In this document: one piece after another, positions 25,625-34,799 of the stretch
Numbering within the stretch: position 1 is the stretch's first letter
Layout of the letters: each line of letters starts with the position of its first letter
DNA from: Pseudomonas cichorii
Lineage (GTDB): Bacteria; Pseudomonadota; Gammaproteobacteria; Pseudomonadales; Pseudomonadaceae
Assembly (NCBI RefSeq): GCF_003700275.1
Contig: NZ_RBRE01000079.1
Span: 20,803 to 84,802, forward strand
Length of the DNA: 64,000 nucleotides
Reading direction: 5' to 3'
Notes under the pieces: model-generated
Told to the model about the DNA's origin: nothing
The model's input: the letters and a program-made list of their open reading frames with translations, nothing else
Database searches by the model: none
Position numbers and translations under genes: made by a program

Positions 25625-26509
25625 ATGGCAAGGGCAATCTGGAAAGGCGCGATCAGTTTCGGGCTGGTGCATATTCCGGTGGCGCTGGTATCGGCAACTT
25701 CGTCGCAGGGCGTGGATTTCGACTGGCTCGACAAGCGCAGCATGGACCCGGTTGGCTATAAGCGGATCAACAAGGCCACTGGCAAGGAAGTGACCAGCGA
25801 GAACATCGTCAAAGGCGTGGAGTATGAAAAGGACCGCTATGTGGTGCTCAGCGAGGAAGAGATCCGCGCCGCGCATCCCAAGGCGACCCAGACCATCGAC
25901 ATTTTCGGTTTCGTCGATGGCCAGCAGATTCCCTTGCAGAACATCGACACGCCTTATTACCTGGCCCCGGACAAACGGGGCGGCAAGGTCTACGCGCTAT
26001 TGCGCGAAACCCTGAACGACACTGGCAAGGTGGCCCTGGCTAATGTGGTGATTCATACCCGCGAGCATCTGGCTGCTGTCATGCCACTGGAGTCGGCCCT
26101 GGTGTTGGTGATGCTGCGCTGGCCTGCCGAGGTGCGTGAGCTGGATGTACTGGAACTGGATGAGACGGTGACGGAAGTCACGCTGAGCAAGAGCGAGCGC
26201 GACATGGCCAGGCGACTGGTCAGGGACATGAGTGCCGACTGGCAGCCGGAGAAATACCGCGACACCTTTCAGGAAAAGATCATGCAACTGGTCGAAACCA
26301 AGGCGCGGGAGGGCAGTATCGAAGAGGTCGGTCTCGATAGCAGTGACGAGGAACGGCAAAGCGCCGATGTCATCGACCTGACCGATCTGCTCAGACGCAG
26401 CCTGGCCGGCAAGGGCAGTACCAAGAGCAGTAAACCGGCCAGCAAGGACAAGCCCAAACCTGCCAAGCGGAGTACTTCGACGACCCGCAAGAACAGCAAG
26501 GCTTCCTGA
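25625..26509 (+). CDS. ku: Ku protein, non-homologous end joining
   Basis: A 294-residue bacterial Ku. It begins with the hallmark MARAIWKGAISFGLVHIPV, contains VEYEKDRYVVLSEEEI, and ends in a lysine/serine-rich tail of about 35 residues (SKPASKDKPKPAKRSTSTTRK) that probably binds DNA and partners. Homodimeric Ku threads onto broken DNA ends and recruits LigD. The ATG at 25625 has GGGAG (25613-25617) at good spacing; an ATG two codons upstream is less well placed. ligD follows after 21 nt in the same operon. Confidence 0.95.
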   Translation: MARAIWKGAISFGLVHIPVALVSATSSQGVDFDWLDKRSMDPVGYKRINKATGKEVTSENIVKGVEYEKDRYVVLSEEEIRAAHPKATQTIDIFGFVDGQQIPLQNIDTPYYLAPDKRGGKVYALLRETLNDTGKVALANVVIHTREHLAAVMPLESALVLVMLRWPAEVRELDVLELDETVTEVTLSKSERDMARRLVRDMSADWQPEKYRDTFQEKIMQLVETKAREGSIEEVGLDSSDEERQSADVIDLTDLLRRSLAGKGSTKSSKPASKDKPKPAKRSTSTTRKNSKAS

Positions 26510-26530
26510 GTCGTACGGAGATAACCGAAC

Positions 26531-29056
26531 ATGGCCAGGCCTGTCAGCGAATACACCCGCAAGCGCAACTTTGATGTCACCTCCGAGCCGCCGGAAGCCC
26601 AGGCAAGGAAGGGCAGGACGGGGGATCGGGCGTTGAGTTTCGTGATCCAGAAACACGATGCGCGCAACCTGCATTACGATTTTCGCCTGGAGCTCGATGG
26701 CACCCTGAAAAGCTGGGCGGTGCCCAAGGGGCCGAGCCTGGATCCGACGCAAAAACGCCTGGCGGTTCATGTGGAAGACCATCCGCTGGGTTACGCCGGT
26801 TTCGAGGGCAGTATCCCCAAGGGGCAATATGGCGGCGGCGATGTGATTGTCTGGGACCGCGGCATCTGGCAGCCCCATGGCGATCCGCAGGAGACTTACC
26901 GGCAGGGCAAACTCAAATTCACCCTCATAGGGGAAAAGCTCAGCGGCGATTGGGCCTTGGTGCGCACACGTCTCAAAGGCAGTGGCGACAAGGAGCAATG
27001 GTTGCTGATCAAGGAAAAGGATGCCATCGCCAGACCTGCTGCCGAGTACGACATCACCCACGAACAGCCGCAAAGCGTCATCAGTGGTGCTGTGGTCGGC
27101 AAGGCGCGGGCTGTGAAAGCGTCAAAGCCGGCGAAAAAGCCCCGCTCCGGGAAGCAGGCCGCATTTCCCGAACAGCTTGCCCCGCAACTGGCGACGCTGG
27201 TGGATGCACCGCCGCCAGGCGACTGGCTCTACGAAATCAAGTTCGATGGCTATCGGATCCTCGCGCGCATTCATGATGGCGAGGTGCGTCTGTCAAGTCG
27301 CACCGGCAATGACTGGACCGAGCGCATGCCGCAGCAGGCCAAGGCAATCAAGGCCCTGAAACTCAAGGACAGTTGGCTGGACGGTGAAGTGGTGATGCTC
27401 GACGAACAAGGGCTGCCGGACTTTCAGGCGTTGCAGAATGCCTTCGAGACCGGACGCAACAAGGACATTCTCTATTACCTGTTCGATGCACCGTTTCTGG
27501 ATGGCCAGGACATGCGCGACAAGAGTGTCGAAGAACGTCGCGAAGCGCTCAAGCACGTGTTCGACAAGCAGCGCAGTCGTTTGCTGCGTTATTCCGATGC
27601 GTTTCGTTCCGGGCACCGGGACATTGTCCAGAGTGCCAGCGCCATGGGACTTGAAGGCGTGATCGGCAAGCGCGTCGGCAGTCCGTATGCGAGCAAGCGC
27701 AATGCCGACTGGATCAAGCTCAAGTGCCGATTGCGCCAGGAGTTCGCGATTGTCGGCTATACCGCGCCGCAGGGCAGCCGCAGTGGTTTTGGTGCCTTGC
27801 TCCTGGCCGTCAATGACGACGAGGCGGGGCTGGTTTATGTTGGTCGGGTCGGCACCGGATTCAGCGCCGTCACGCTCAAGCAACTGCATCAGCGTCTGCA
27901 GCCTTTGCGGCGCGATACTTCGCCGCTGGCGAAAAAACTCGGCACGGCCCAGAGCCGTGGTGTGCAATGGATCAAACCACAACTGGTCTGTGAGGTGGAG
28001 TTCGCGCAATGGACACGCGAAGGCATCCTGCGGCATGCAGCCTTCGTCGGTCTGCGCAGTGACAAGCCGGTCGGCGATATCGTGCGTGAGTACCCGCAAC
28101 AGGCCGATGCGCCTCGCCAGCCTCAGGCCAGTCCGCGCAGCAAGGGCAAGGTCAGCGTCGCCGGTATCGGTATCAGTCATCCCGAGCGGATTATCGACCG
28201 CGAAAGTGCGACACAGAAAGTTGATCTGGCGCATTTCTATGAATCCATCGCCGACTGGATTCTGCCGTATCTGGCCAAGCGGCCGGTGGCTTTGTTGCGC
28301 TGCCCGGAAGGTGTCGAAGGCGAACAGTTCTTCCAGAAGCACGCCGAGCGTATGGCGATCCCGCATATTCAAAAGCTCGACCCGGCGCTGGATCCAGGCC
28401 ACGCGGCGCTGATGGCAATCGATAGCTTGCAGGCACTGATCGGCGTGACCCAGATGGGGGCTATCGAACTGCACACCTGGGGCGCGACCCATGACCGGAT
28501 CGAAACCCCTGATCATCTGGTTCTGGACCTCGATCCCGACCCGGCCTTGCCATGGCGCAGCATGATCGAAGCCACCCAGATGCTCCTCGCGGTCCTGGAC
28601 GAACTGGGGCTGGAAGCCTTTCTCAAGACCAGCGGCGGCAAGGGCATGCACATTATCGTGCCACTGGCACGCCATGCCGACTGGGACAGCGTCAAGGCGT
28701 TCGCCAGGGCGATTGCCGAGTTTGTCAGCCATCAATTGCCTGAGCGTTTCACCGCGGTGATGGGGCCGAAAAATCGTGTCGGCAAGATTTTCGTCGACTA
28801 TCTGCGCAATACTCGGGGTGGCAGCACGGTCACCGCCTATTCCGTGCGTGCAAGACCCGGTCTTCCGGTGTCGGTGCCCATTGGCCGCGATGAACTGGCC
28901 GGTCTGCAATCCGCCCGGCAATGGCATATCGGCAACCTTGAACAGCGCTTGCGTCAACTCAAGAGCGACCCCTGGGCGGGGTATCGAAACAGGCAGCGCA
29001 TTACACAGAAGATGTGGAAGCAGTTGGGCGCCGAACCAACCAGGAAAACGCCATGA
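26531..29056 (+). CDS. ligD: Multifunctional ATP-dependent DNA ligase D
   Basis: An 841-residue NHEJ enzyme with all three domains in the Pseudomonas order. The 3'-phosphoesterase comes first (residues about 1-190, with HDARNLHYDFRLE holding His42, His48, Asp50 and Arg52). The ATP-dependent ligase follows, with the adenylated lysine in YEIKFDGYR (Lys237). The primase/polymerase domain is at the C terminus, with the catalytic pair in LDLDPDPALPW (Asp666 and Asp668). It trims, fills and seals ends held by Ku. GGAG (26518-26521) supports the start. Its stop overlaps the start of the next gene in an ATGA. Confidence 0.96.
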   Translation: MARPVSEYTRKRNFDVTSEPPEAQARKGRTGDRALSFVIQKHDARNLHYDFRLELDGTLKSWAVPKGPSLDPTQKRLAVHVEDHPLGYAGFEGSIPKGQYGGGDVIVWDRGIWQPHGDPQETYRQGKLKFTLIGEKLSGDWALVRTRLKGSGDKEQWLLIKEKDAIARPAAEYDITHEQPQSVISGAVVGKARAVKASKPAKKPRSGKQAAFPEQLAPQLATLVDAPPPGDWLYEIKFDGYRILARIHDGEVRLSSRTGNDWTERMPQQAKAIKALKLKDSWLDGEVVMLDEQGLPDFQALQNAFETGRNKDILYYLFDAPFLDGQDMRDKSVEERREALKHVFDKQRSRLLRYSDAFRSGHRDIVQSASAMGLEGVIGKRVGSPYASKRNADWIKLKCRLRQEFAIVGYTAPQGSRSGFGALLLAVNDDEAGLVYVGRVGTGFSAVTLKQLHQRLQPLRRDTSPLAKKLGTAQSRGVQWIKPQLVCEVEFAQWTREGILRHAAFVGLRSDKPVGDIVREYPQQADAPRQPQASPRSKGKVSVAGIGISHPERIIDRESATQKVDLAHFYESIADWILPYLAKRPVALLRCPEGVEGEQFFQKHAERMAIPHIQKLDPALDPGHAALMAIDSLQALIGVTQMGAIELHTWGATHDRIETPDHLVLDLDPDPALPWRSMIEATQMLLAVLDELGLEAFLKTSGGKGMHIIVPLARHADWDSVKAFARAIAEFVSHQLPERFTAVMGPKNRVGKIFVDYLRNTRGGSTVTAYSVRARPGLPVSVPIGRDELAGLQSARQWHIGNLEQRLRQLKSDPWAGYRNRQRITQKMWKQLGAEPTRKTP

Positions 29057-30039
29057 ACTCATCTACCCGATTCACCCGCAGACGGCTGCTGACCCTGGCT
29101 GCCGGAACTGCGGCAGCGCTGGCGTTCGATACCGCCGCCGCGAATGACAAGCCACCGACCATTCCCTCGCCGTCGTCCCCTTCGGCACTTCCTTCCAGGC
29201 TGACCCATGAAGGCATGACTATGCTGACCCGAGCGATTCCTTCAAGCAACGAACCCTTGCCCGTAATCGGGCTGGGCACCTATCGCGGTTTTGATGTGGC
29301 GACCTCAAGCCCGGCCTACAAGCAACTGCGCCCGGTGCTCGATGCGCTGTTCACGGCAGGCGGCAGTGTCATCGATAGCTCGCCCATGTATGGCCGTGCC
29401 GAGCAGACCACTGGCGAACTGCTGTCGATTCACGAGCCTCGTTCCCCAGCGTTTCTGGCAACCAAGGTCTGGACCCGCGGACGCAAGGAAGGCATCGCAC
29501 AGATGGAAGAGTCCTTCAGGCTGTTGCAGACCGAGCGCATCGACCTGATGCAGATCCACAATCTGCTGGACTGGAAAGCCCATCTGCCGACCCTGCGCGA
29601 GTGGAAGGAGCAAGGACGCATTCGTTACATCGGCATCAGCCATTACACCTCGTCGGCCTATGACGAAGTGGAAGCGGTGCTCAAGGCCGAGCCGCTGGAT
29701 TTCCTGCAGATCAATTATGCGCTGGACGACCGCAGCGCCGAGAAGCGTCTGCTGCCGCTGTGCCGTGAGCGTGGAGTGGCAGTGATCTGCAATCGTCCGT
29801 TCGGTGGCGGTGGTTTGCTCTCGCGACTCAAGGAAAAGCCCTTGCCTGGCTGGGCCGGGCAGGTGGAAGTGAACAGCTGGCCGCAATTGGCGCTGAAATT
29901 CCTGCTGGCCCATTCGGCGGTGACCTGTGTGATTCCGGGCACCGGTAACCCGCGTTACATGGCCGAGAATGCCGGCGCGGGTTTTGGTCCGATGCTGACC
30001 GATGCCCAGCGCCAGCAGTTGATTGACCTGGTCGGGTGA
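29053..30039 (+). CDS. Aldo/keto reductase with a twin-arginine signal
   Basis: A 328-residue aldo/keto reductase preceded by a Tat-type leader: FTRRRLLTLAAGTAAALAFD gives a twin-arginine n-region and a hydrophobic core, with cleavage around residue 30. The catalytic tetrad of the fold is visible as Asp and Tyr in VIDSSPMYGRAE, Lys in FLATKVWT and His in LMQIHN. It probably folds with its cofactor in the cytoplasm and acts in the periplasm. The start ATG overlaps the ligD TGA stop, so it is translationally coupled to an NHEJ ligase. The physiological substrate is unknown. Confidence 0.85.
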   Translation: MNSSTRFTRRRLLTLAAGTAAALAFDTAAANDKPPTIPSPSSPSALPSRLTHEGMTMLTRAIPSSNEPLPVIGLGTYRGFDVATSSPAYKQLRPVLDALFTAGGSVIDSSPMYGRAEQTTGELLSIHEPRSPAFLATKVWTRGRKEGIAQMEESFRLLQTERIDLMQIHNLLDWKAHLPTLREWKEQGRIRYIGISHYTSSAYDEVEAVLKAEPLDFLQINYALDDRSAEKRLLPLCRERGVAVICNRPFGGGGLLSRLKEKPLPGWAGQVEVNSWPQLALKFLLAHSAVTCVIPGTGNPRYMAENAGAGFGPMLTDAQRQQLIDLVG

Positions 30040-30041
30040 AA

Positions 30042-30065
30042 CGATCGCGGGCAGGCTCGCGATCG
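30042..30065. terminator. Bidirectional hairpin between convergent genes (REP-like)
   Basis: An 8-bp stem, CGATCGCG/CGCGATCG, with the loop GGCAGGCT lies directly between the reductase stop and the pssA stop. Its sequence resembles Pseudomonas REP cores. No T-run is present. Confidence 0.55.
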
Positions 30066-30069
30066 CTAT

Positions 30070-31413
30070 TCACAATATCCGGTACAACAAACGCTCGATC
30101 CTGACCCGGCTGACCCGGCGCAGAAACTTGCTGACGCCTTCCGGATAATTGGCGAGGGTATCCAGTTCGTCGTACTGGCTGACCCGTTGGGTGTTGCGCA
30201 TCAGTTGTGCCAGCTCGGCCTCACGCGGCTGGCGCCATTGCGCCTTGGGATCATCGATCAACAGGCCGTTTTCCAGGTCCAGGTTGAAGGCCCGCGGGTT
30301 TAGGTTGTTGCCGGTCAGCAGGGTATAGCGTTCATCGACCCAGACGCCCTTGAGGTGAAAAGTGTTGTCGTCGTGTTTCCACAGATGCAGGTTCAAGCGG
30401 TGCTGGGCAATCGCCTTTTTATGCTTCTGGGCGAAACGGCGCAGGCTGATCTCGTACAGATAGGGCAGGGCGGAAATGACCTTGAACGGCTCCTCGGGAG
30501 GAATGAAGAAGTCGTTGGCGGTCTTGTCACCGATGATGATGTCGACTTTCACGCCGCGCTTGAGGGCACGATTGATTTCCCGGGTCACCGCCACCGGCAT
30601 GTTGAAGTAGGGCGTACAGATGGTCAGTTGCGTCTTGCTGGAAGCGATCAGGTCACAAATGGCGCGATTGAGCGGGTTGCGCGGGCCGACACCCAAAAGT
30701 GGCACGATACGCAGTTCGCCGTTTTCCCTGTCGCCTGCGCTGGTGTCGTAGGCCGCCTTCTTCAGGTTGCTGCGAAAGGCCCGGATCTCGCCGCGCAGAC
30801 TGCGCGAATCGGGAGGCGATTGCAGGTCGAGGCGATGCACCGCCGGTGATGGCAGGATTTCGCGCTGGACCATGTCCACGAAACTGTCGGCCAGCGGCTT
30901 GCTGTGTATCAGGTGATAGCGGTCCAGACGGTATTTGTCGAGTTTGTGCAGGTAGACGTTGTTGATGCTGGCGCCACTATAGATCACGCAGTCGTCGATC
31001 ACGCTGCCCTTGAGATGCAGCACGCCGAACAGTTCGCGGGTCTGCACCGGCACGCCATGGATCGGCACTTCCTCGTCATATTCCAGATTCTGCGCCTGAT
31101 ACCAGGCCGAATTCCCCGCTTGACGCCCGGCCCCGATCAGCCCGCGCTGGGCACGAAACCAGTCGACCAGCACCACGACTTCCAGCTCGGGGCGCGCTGC
31201 CTTGGCGGCATAGAGTGCATCGAGGATTTCCTGGCCGGCTTCGTCCTGTTGCAGATACAGGGCGATGATGTAGATGCGCCGGGTGGCAGAAGCGATCTTC
31301 TCCAGCAGGCATCGTCGATATTCAGCGGCTGAAGGAACAATGGTCACGGCATCGTCGGACAGGGCAAAACCGCGAAGCGATGCGAGTGTCGAGCGTCGGA
31401 AGTTGGACTGCAT
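30070..31413 (-). CDS. pssA: CDP-diacylglycerol--serine O-phosphatidyltransferase (phospholipase D superfamily)
   Basis: A 447-residue type-I PssA, the usual length. The two HKD active-site motifs are HLKGSVIDD (near residue 135) and HLKGVWVDE (near residue 355). It makes phosphatidylserine from CDP-diacylglycerol and serine, the precursor of phosphatidylethanolamine, and is ribosome- and membrane-associated in E. coli. The start at 31413 has AGAGG upstream. It is apparently monocistronic and converges with the aldo/keto reductase gene. Confidence 0.92.
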   Translation of the reverse strand: MQSNFRRSTLASLRGFALSDDAVTIVPSAAEYRRCLLEKIASATRRIYIIALYLQQDEAGQEILDALYAAKAARPELEVVVLVDWFRAQRGLIGAGRQAGNSAWYQAQNLEYDEEVPIHGVPVQTRELFGVLHLKGSVIDDCVIYSGASINNVYLHKLDKYRLDRYHLIHSKPLADSFVDMVQREILPSPAVHRLDLQSPPDSRSLRGEIRAFRSNLKKAAYDTSAGDRENGELRIVPLLGVGPRNPLNRAICDLIASSKTQLTICTPYFNMPVAVTREINRALKRGVKVDIIIGDKTANDFFIPPEEPFKVISALPYLYEISLRRFAQKHKKAIAQHRLNLHLWKHDDNTFHLKGVWVDERYTLLTGNNLNPRAFNLDLENGLLIDDPKAQWRQPREAELAQLMRNTQRVSQYDELDTLANYPEGVSKFLRRVSRVRIERLLYRIL

Positions 31414-31505
31414 AAGCCTCTCGATGGGATAACCAACAGCGGACGAGCTTACACCACTGTCAATCCAAGGTCGTGCTGAAGTCTTTTCTATCGGTTTCCA
31501 ACGTT

Positions 31506-31527
31506 GACCGCGCCGGGCGGCGCGGTC
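31506..31527 (-). terminator. GC-rich hairpin downstream of glpQ
   Basis: A 9-bp stem, GACCGCGCC/GGCGCGGTC, with a 4-nt loop begins 11 nt after the glpQ stop. There is no T-run on the minus strand, so it is a terminator candidate of moderate strength. Confidence 0.55.
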
Positions 31528-31537
31528 ATTGCCTTGC

Positions 31538-32692
31538 TCAATAGCCGTTACGTTTCAGAATGCTCTCGATACTGTCCTTGGCCGGGCGGCCATAGAACTT
31601 GAGGAGTTCCGGGGTGCGGTTGGTGAAGAATCCATCGGCGCCATCGGTGCTGATTTTCTTGAAGTCCACGGCTTCATCCACGGTATAGGGGTGAACCACC
31701 ATGCCTTTGTCGTGGGTCAGGTTGTTCATCCATGGCTTGACCAGATCCATATAGCTCTGGTCGCCGCCATCGGTGAGCTGCGAAGACGGGCCGGTGCCGA
31801 TGGCGCCATGCGCCTTGGCCCAGTCGATCCAGGCCACGAATTCTTCCTGGGATTTGATTTCCTGCGATGCGTAATAGCTGGCCTTGTCCTTGAACCCCGA
31901 GTCCTTGAACGGAACCGTGGACTTGGGCTCTATCGAACCTTCACCGATCCACAGCAACAGCACCTTGGGAACCTTGGGCATTTCCTTCTGCAGCAGCACC
32001 AGGCTGGACTTGTCGAACGTCTGCAACACCACGCGCCCCGGCATATGGGCCACGTTCACATTGCCCGCGGCGGCGGCCGGACGCTGGCCGAGCCAGCCGC
32101 GCTTGGCCAGGGCCTTCTTCAGATCGGCTTCGATGCCCGGAAACTGGGTGGGTACCTTGGTTTCGATATACAGCCCCGGCTTGTTCGCGCCGCCTTCGGC
32201 AATATCGATCACTTCATCCAGGGTCAGAATCTGCAGACCTGCATAGCTGTCGCGGGCACGTGCCGGGTAAGCCTTGTTGAACCAGGTGCCGGCGTCCAGC
32301 TCCTTGAGCTCGGCCAGGGTAAAGGTGCTGACCGGGTCCTTGCTGCGTTTGGGATAGACCTGGGCGATGTTGGTGGTGCGATCGAGCGTGTCGTCATGCA
32401 GGGCAATCAGGACTCCGTCCCGGGTGCGCTGAATGTCCATTTCCAGATAATCCGCGCCCAGATCCCGTGCCAGGATGTAGGCCGGAGTGGTTTCTTCCGG
32501 CGCATCGAACGAAGCCCCGCGATGCGCGATGACCGCAGGCCACGGCAGACCATTCTTCTCGCTCAGCACCTTGCCCGGCGCCTCGGCTGCCGAGGCTGTA
32601 CCTGTCGATAACATCACACCCGCCATGACTGCGGTGGCCAGCAAACGGGTCAATGGTCGTGTGTGAAACGGGAGTCGGGAAAATCCTTGCAT
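31538..32692 (-). CDS. glpQ: Periplasmic glycerophosphodiester phosphodiesterase
   Basis: A 384-residue secreted GDPD-family enzyme. After a signal peptide (hydrophobic LLATAVMAGVMLSTGTASA, cleavage near residue 35) come the family motifs VIAHRGASFDAPEETTPAY, with the catalytic His-Arg, and YLEMDIQRTRDGVLIALHDDTLDRTT, with the metal-binding Glu-Asp and second His. It hydrolyses glycerophosphodiesters to glycerol-3-phosphate. The start at 32692 is set by AAGGAA (32703-32708). An inverted-repeat element begins 10 nt upstream of that ribosome-binding site, so transcription must start in or cross it. Confidence 0.92.
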   Translation of the reverse strand: MQGFSRLPFHTRPLTRLLATAVMAGVMLSTGTASAAEAPGKVLSEKNGLPWPAVIAHRGASFDAPEETTPAYILARDLGADYLEMDIQRTRDGVLIALHDDTLDRTTNIAQVYPKRSKDPVSTFTLAELKELDAGTWFNKAYPARARDSYAGLQILTLDEVIDIAEGGANKPGLYIETKVPTQFPGIEADLKKALAKRGWLGQRPAAAAGNVNVAHMPGRVVLQTFDKSSLVLLQKEMPKVPKVLLLWIGEGSIEPKSTVPFKDSGFKDKASYYASQEIKSQEEFVAWIDWAKAHGAIGTGPSSQLTDGGDQSYMDLVKPWMNNLTHDKGMVVHPYTVDEAVDFKKISTDGADGFFTNRTPELLKFYGRPAKDSIESILKRNGY

Positions 32693-32718
32693 GATTTGCT
32701 TGTTCCTTGTGTGCACTG

Positions 32719-32803
32719 GGCTTTGTACGAAAAGTGGCTGTGCTCGGTGATGCTGCGTTAAAAACAGGCCTGACCTTCGCTCGCCGAGTTTTCGTACAAA
32801 GCC
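32719..32803. mobile_element. 85-bp inverted-repeat (MITE-like) element in the glpQ leader
   Basis: The termini GGCTTTGTACGAAAA (32719-32733) and TTTTCGTACAAAGCC (32789-32803) are perfect 15-bp inverted repeats. The 55-bp interior carries a weaker inner repeat (GCTCGGTGA against TCGCTCGCCGAG). It encodes nothing. The structure is that of a short non-autonomous insertion element with IS-type terminal repeats. No target-site duplication is obvious, and the parent transposase is not in the window. A related hairpin is at 23,074-23,121. Confidence 0.6.
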
Positions 32804-32955
32804 TAAGGGTCATGACGAAGCCACAGCATGAAGCATTAACAGCGTTCAGAGGAAGTGGGGCGGTGGTTCAAATTGCGCATTTGTCATTGACCTCTGCACA
32901 AGCCCCCCGAGTCGCGTTACTGTCGGTCTTTTTCATGACCGTGAAGGAAGAGTGC

Positions 32956-33891
32956 ATGACGACGGTACTGGTGCTGGTCGAGAGCGTTAATGAATATCTG
33001 CCCATTCTGGAAAGCAGCGGCTTTCGTCTGATCCGTGCGCCCACGGCGGCGTTGCGTGCCCAGGCGATTGCAGCCCATGGCCAGGAAATCACCGCGGTCA
33101 TGACCCGCGGCCCGCTGGGTTTGTTTGCCGAAGAAATGGACGCCTTGTCGCACTTACGGATCATCTGTGTGTCCGGCGCCGGTTATGAGAAGGTGGATCT
33201 GCCGGCCGCCGAGGCGCGTGGTATTACCGTGACCAATGGCGCCGGGGTCAATGCGCCGACTGTGGCCGACCATACAATGGCGCTGCTGCTGGCGCTCGTG
33301 CGTGATATTCCCCAGGCCGATGCGTCCGTGCGGCGCAGTGAATGGCGCAAGGTCACCTGCCCGTCATTTGCGGGCAAGCGCTTGGGGATCGTGGGGCTGG
33401 GAGCGGTCGGGCTGGCGATTGCCAGGCGTGCTGAGGCATTCGACATGACTATCCAGTATCACAACCGCAAGTCGCGCAATGATGTGGATTACCTGTGGTA
33501 CGCAACCGCTCTTGAACTGGCGGCCGCTTCGGATTTCCTGATCATTTCGACGCCGGGCGGCAATGGCACGCAGCACTTGATCGATGCCCGGGTGCTCGAA
33601 GCGCTGGGGCCTCAGGGCTATCTCGTGAATATCGCCCGGGCCAGTGTTGTCGACACTCCGGCGTTGGTCGAGGCCCTGCAACAGCGCCGGATCGCTGGTG
33701 CCGCTCTGGATGTGTTTGATGATGAACCGCAAGTGCCGGACGTTTTCAAGAGCCTCGATAACGTGGTGCTGACACCTCATGTCGGCGGGCTGTCGCCCGA
33801 GGCGTCGAAGGATATGGTCCTGATGGTCAACAAGAACCTGCTGGCTTTCTTCTCCGGGCAACCGGTCCTGACGCCGGTGTACAGCCTGTAA
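32956..33891 (+). CDS. D-isomer-specific 2-hydroxyacid dehydrogenase
   Basis: A 311-residue NAD(P)-dependent dehydrogenase. The Rossmann motif is LGIVGLGAVGLAIARRAEAF (residues about 147-166). The catalytic Arg is in VNIARASVVD, Glu in DVFDDEPQVP and His in LTPHVGG. It reduces a 2-keto acid such as glyoxylate, hydroxypyruvate or a 2-ketogluconate; the specific substrate cannot be deduced. The ATG at 32956 was chosen for the AAGGAAG at 32944-32950; an ATG seven codons upstream lacks such a site. It stands alone between the inverted-repeat element and a REP. Confidence 0.87.
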   Translation: MTTVLVLVESVNEYLPILESSGFRLIRAPTAALRAQAIAAHGQEITAVMTRGPLGLFAEEMDALSHLRIICVSGAGYEKVDLPAAEARGITVTNGAGVNAPTVADHTMALLLALVRDIPQADASVRRSEWRKVTCPSFAGKRLGIVGLGAVGLAIARRAEAFDMTIQYHNRKSRNDVDYLWYATALELAAASDFLIISTPGGNGTQHLIDARVLEALGPQGYLVNIARASVVDTPALVEALQQRRIAGAALDVFDDEPQVPDVFKSLDNVVLTPHVGGLSPEASKDMVLMVNKNLLAFFSGQPVLTPVYSL

Positions 33892-33902
33892 GAAAGGCCC
33901 AG

Positions 33903-33930
33903 GCAGGAACGAACTTGTTCGCGAAGAGGC
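33903..33930. repeat. REP-like element
   Basis: The palindrome CGAAC-TT-GTTCG (33910-33921) has the flanks of the Pseudomonas REP type when read on the minus strand (GCGAACAAGTTCGTTCCTGC). It lies downstream of the dehydrogenase gene. Confidence 0.6.
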
Positions 33931-34070
33931 CGCCCGATCCTGTCCCTCAAGCAATACAGCCTGCATGTGTTTCATTGCGGGCTGGCATTGAATGCTTGTC
34001 TGAATGCCAATTCTGATTGTGCCCGTGCACGCCTATAGTCCTGCCAACACTGGAGCGGAGGGACACAGGA

Positions 34071-34799
34071 ATGCTGGACGGAAAAAACAAGACACTGCGA
34101 ATAGGTCTGGCAGGAGATTACGATGCAGGCGTAATCGCTCATCAGGCGATCCCGCTGGCGCTGGACATGGCTGCCGATGTCGTCAGTCTTCGGGTGCAGC
34201 ATCAATGGTTGCCGACAGCGGATATAGGCAACGGGGAAATCCTCGCCGGTCTTGACGGTATATGGTGCGTCCCCGCCAGTCCTTATCGGGATATGCAGGG
34301 CGCGTTGACCGCTATTCGTTTTGCACGGGAACAGCAGATCCCCTTTCTGGGCACCTGTGGCGGTTTTCAGCATGCCTTGATCGAATATGCGCGCAACCGG
34401 TTGAGCTGGCTGCAGGCCGACCATGGCGAAACCTCACCGGACTCGCCTCACGCGATCATTACCCCTTTGAGTTGTTCGCTGGTTGAAACCACGGCCTCCA
34501 TTCATCTGCTGCCCGGCTCATTGATTGCGCAGGCGTACGGCATGCTGGAAATCGCCGAATGCTATCGGTGCAGCTATGGTCTGCGCCCCGAACTGGAGGC
34601 CGCGATGTTTGGCGATACGCTGAAGATCAGTGGTCGCGGGCCTGAAGGCGAAATTCGCAGTGTTGAGTTGCAAGACCATCCGTTTTTCGTCGCCACCTTG
34701 TTCCAGCCGGAACGGGCAGCCATGCAGGGAACCCTACCTGCGCTGGTTGCAGCTTTCGTCAAGGCCTGCGCGCTAGGTTCTGAAGGTGTTTATCCATGA
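34071..34799 (+). CDS. CTP-synthase-like class I glutamine amidotransferase domain protein (FQPE variant)
   Basis: A 242-residue stand-alone homologue of the C-terminal glutaminase domain of PyrG. The nucleophile elbow is FLGTCGGFQHAL (Cys near residue 104). The second catalytic motif reads FVATLFQPERAAM where PyrG has FHPE, so the catalytic His is Gln and only Glu is kept. This family is sometimes named CTP synthase C-terminal region-related protein; its role is unknown. GGAGGG (34057-34062) supports the start. It overlaps the next gene by 4 nt (ATGA). Glutaminase activity is doubtful without the histidine. Confidence 0.82.
   Translation: MLDGKNKTLRIGLAGDYDAGVIAHQAIPLALDMAADVVSLRVQHQWLPTADIGNGEILAGLDGIWCVPASPYRDMQGALTAIRFAREQQIPFLGTCGGFQHALIEYARNRLSWLQADHGETSPDSPHAIITPLSCSLVETTASIHLLPGSLIAQAYGMLEIAECYRCSYGLRPELEAAMFGDTLKISGRGPEGEIRSVELQDHPFFVATLFQPERAAMQGTLPALVAAFVKACALGSEGVYP

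Noticed and set aside
32707..32955. 83-codon N-terminal extension of the 2-hydroxyacid dehydrogenase
   Set aside because: The extension would be translated from the inverted-repeat element and has no family similarity; a good ribosome-binding site supports the start at 32,956.
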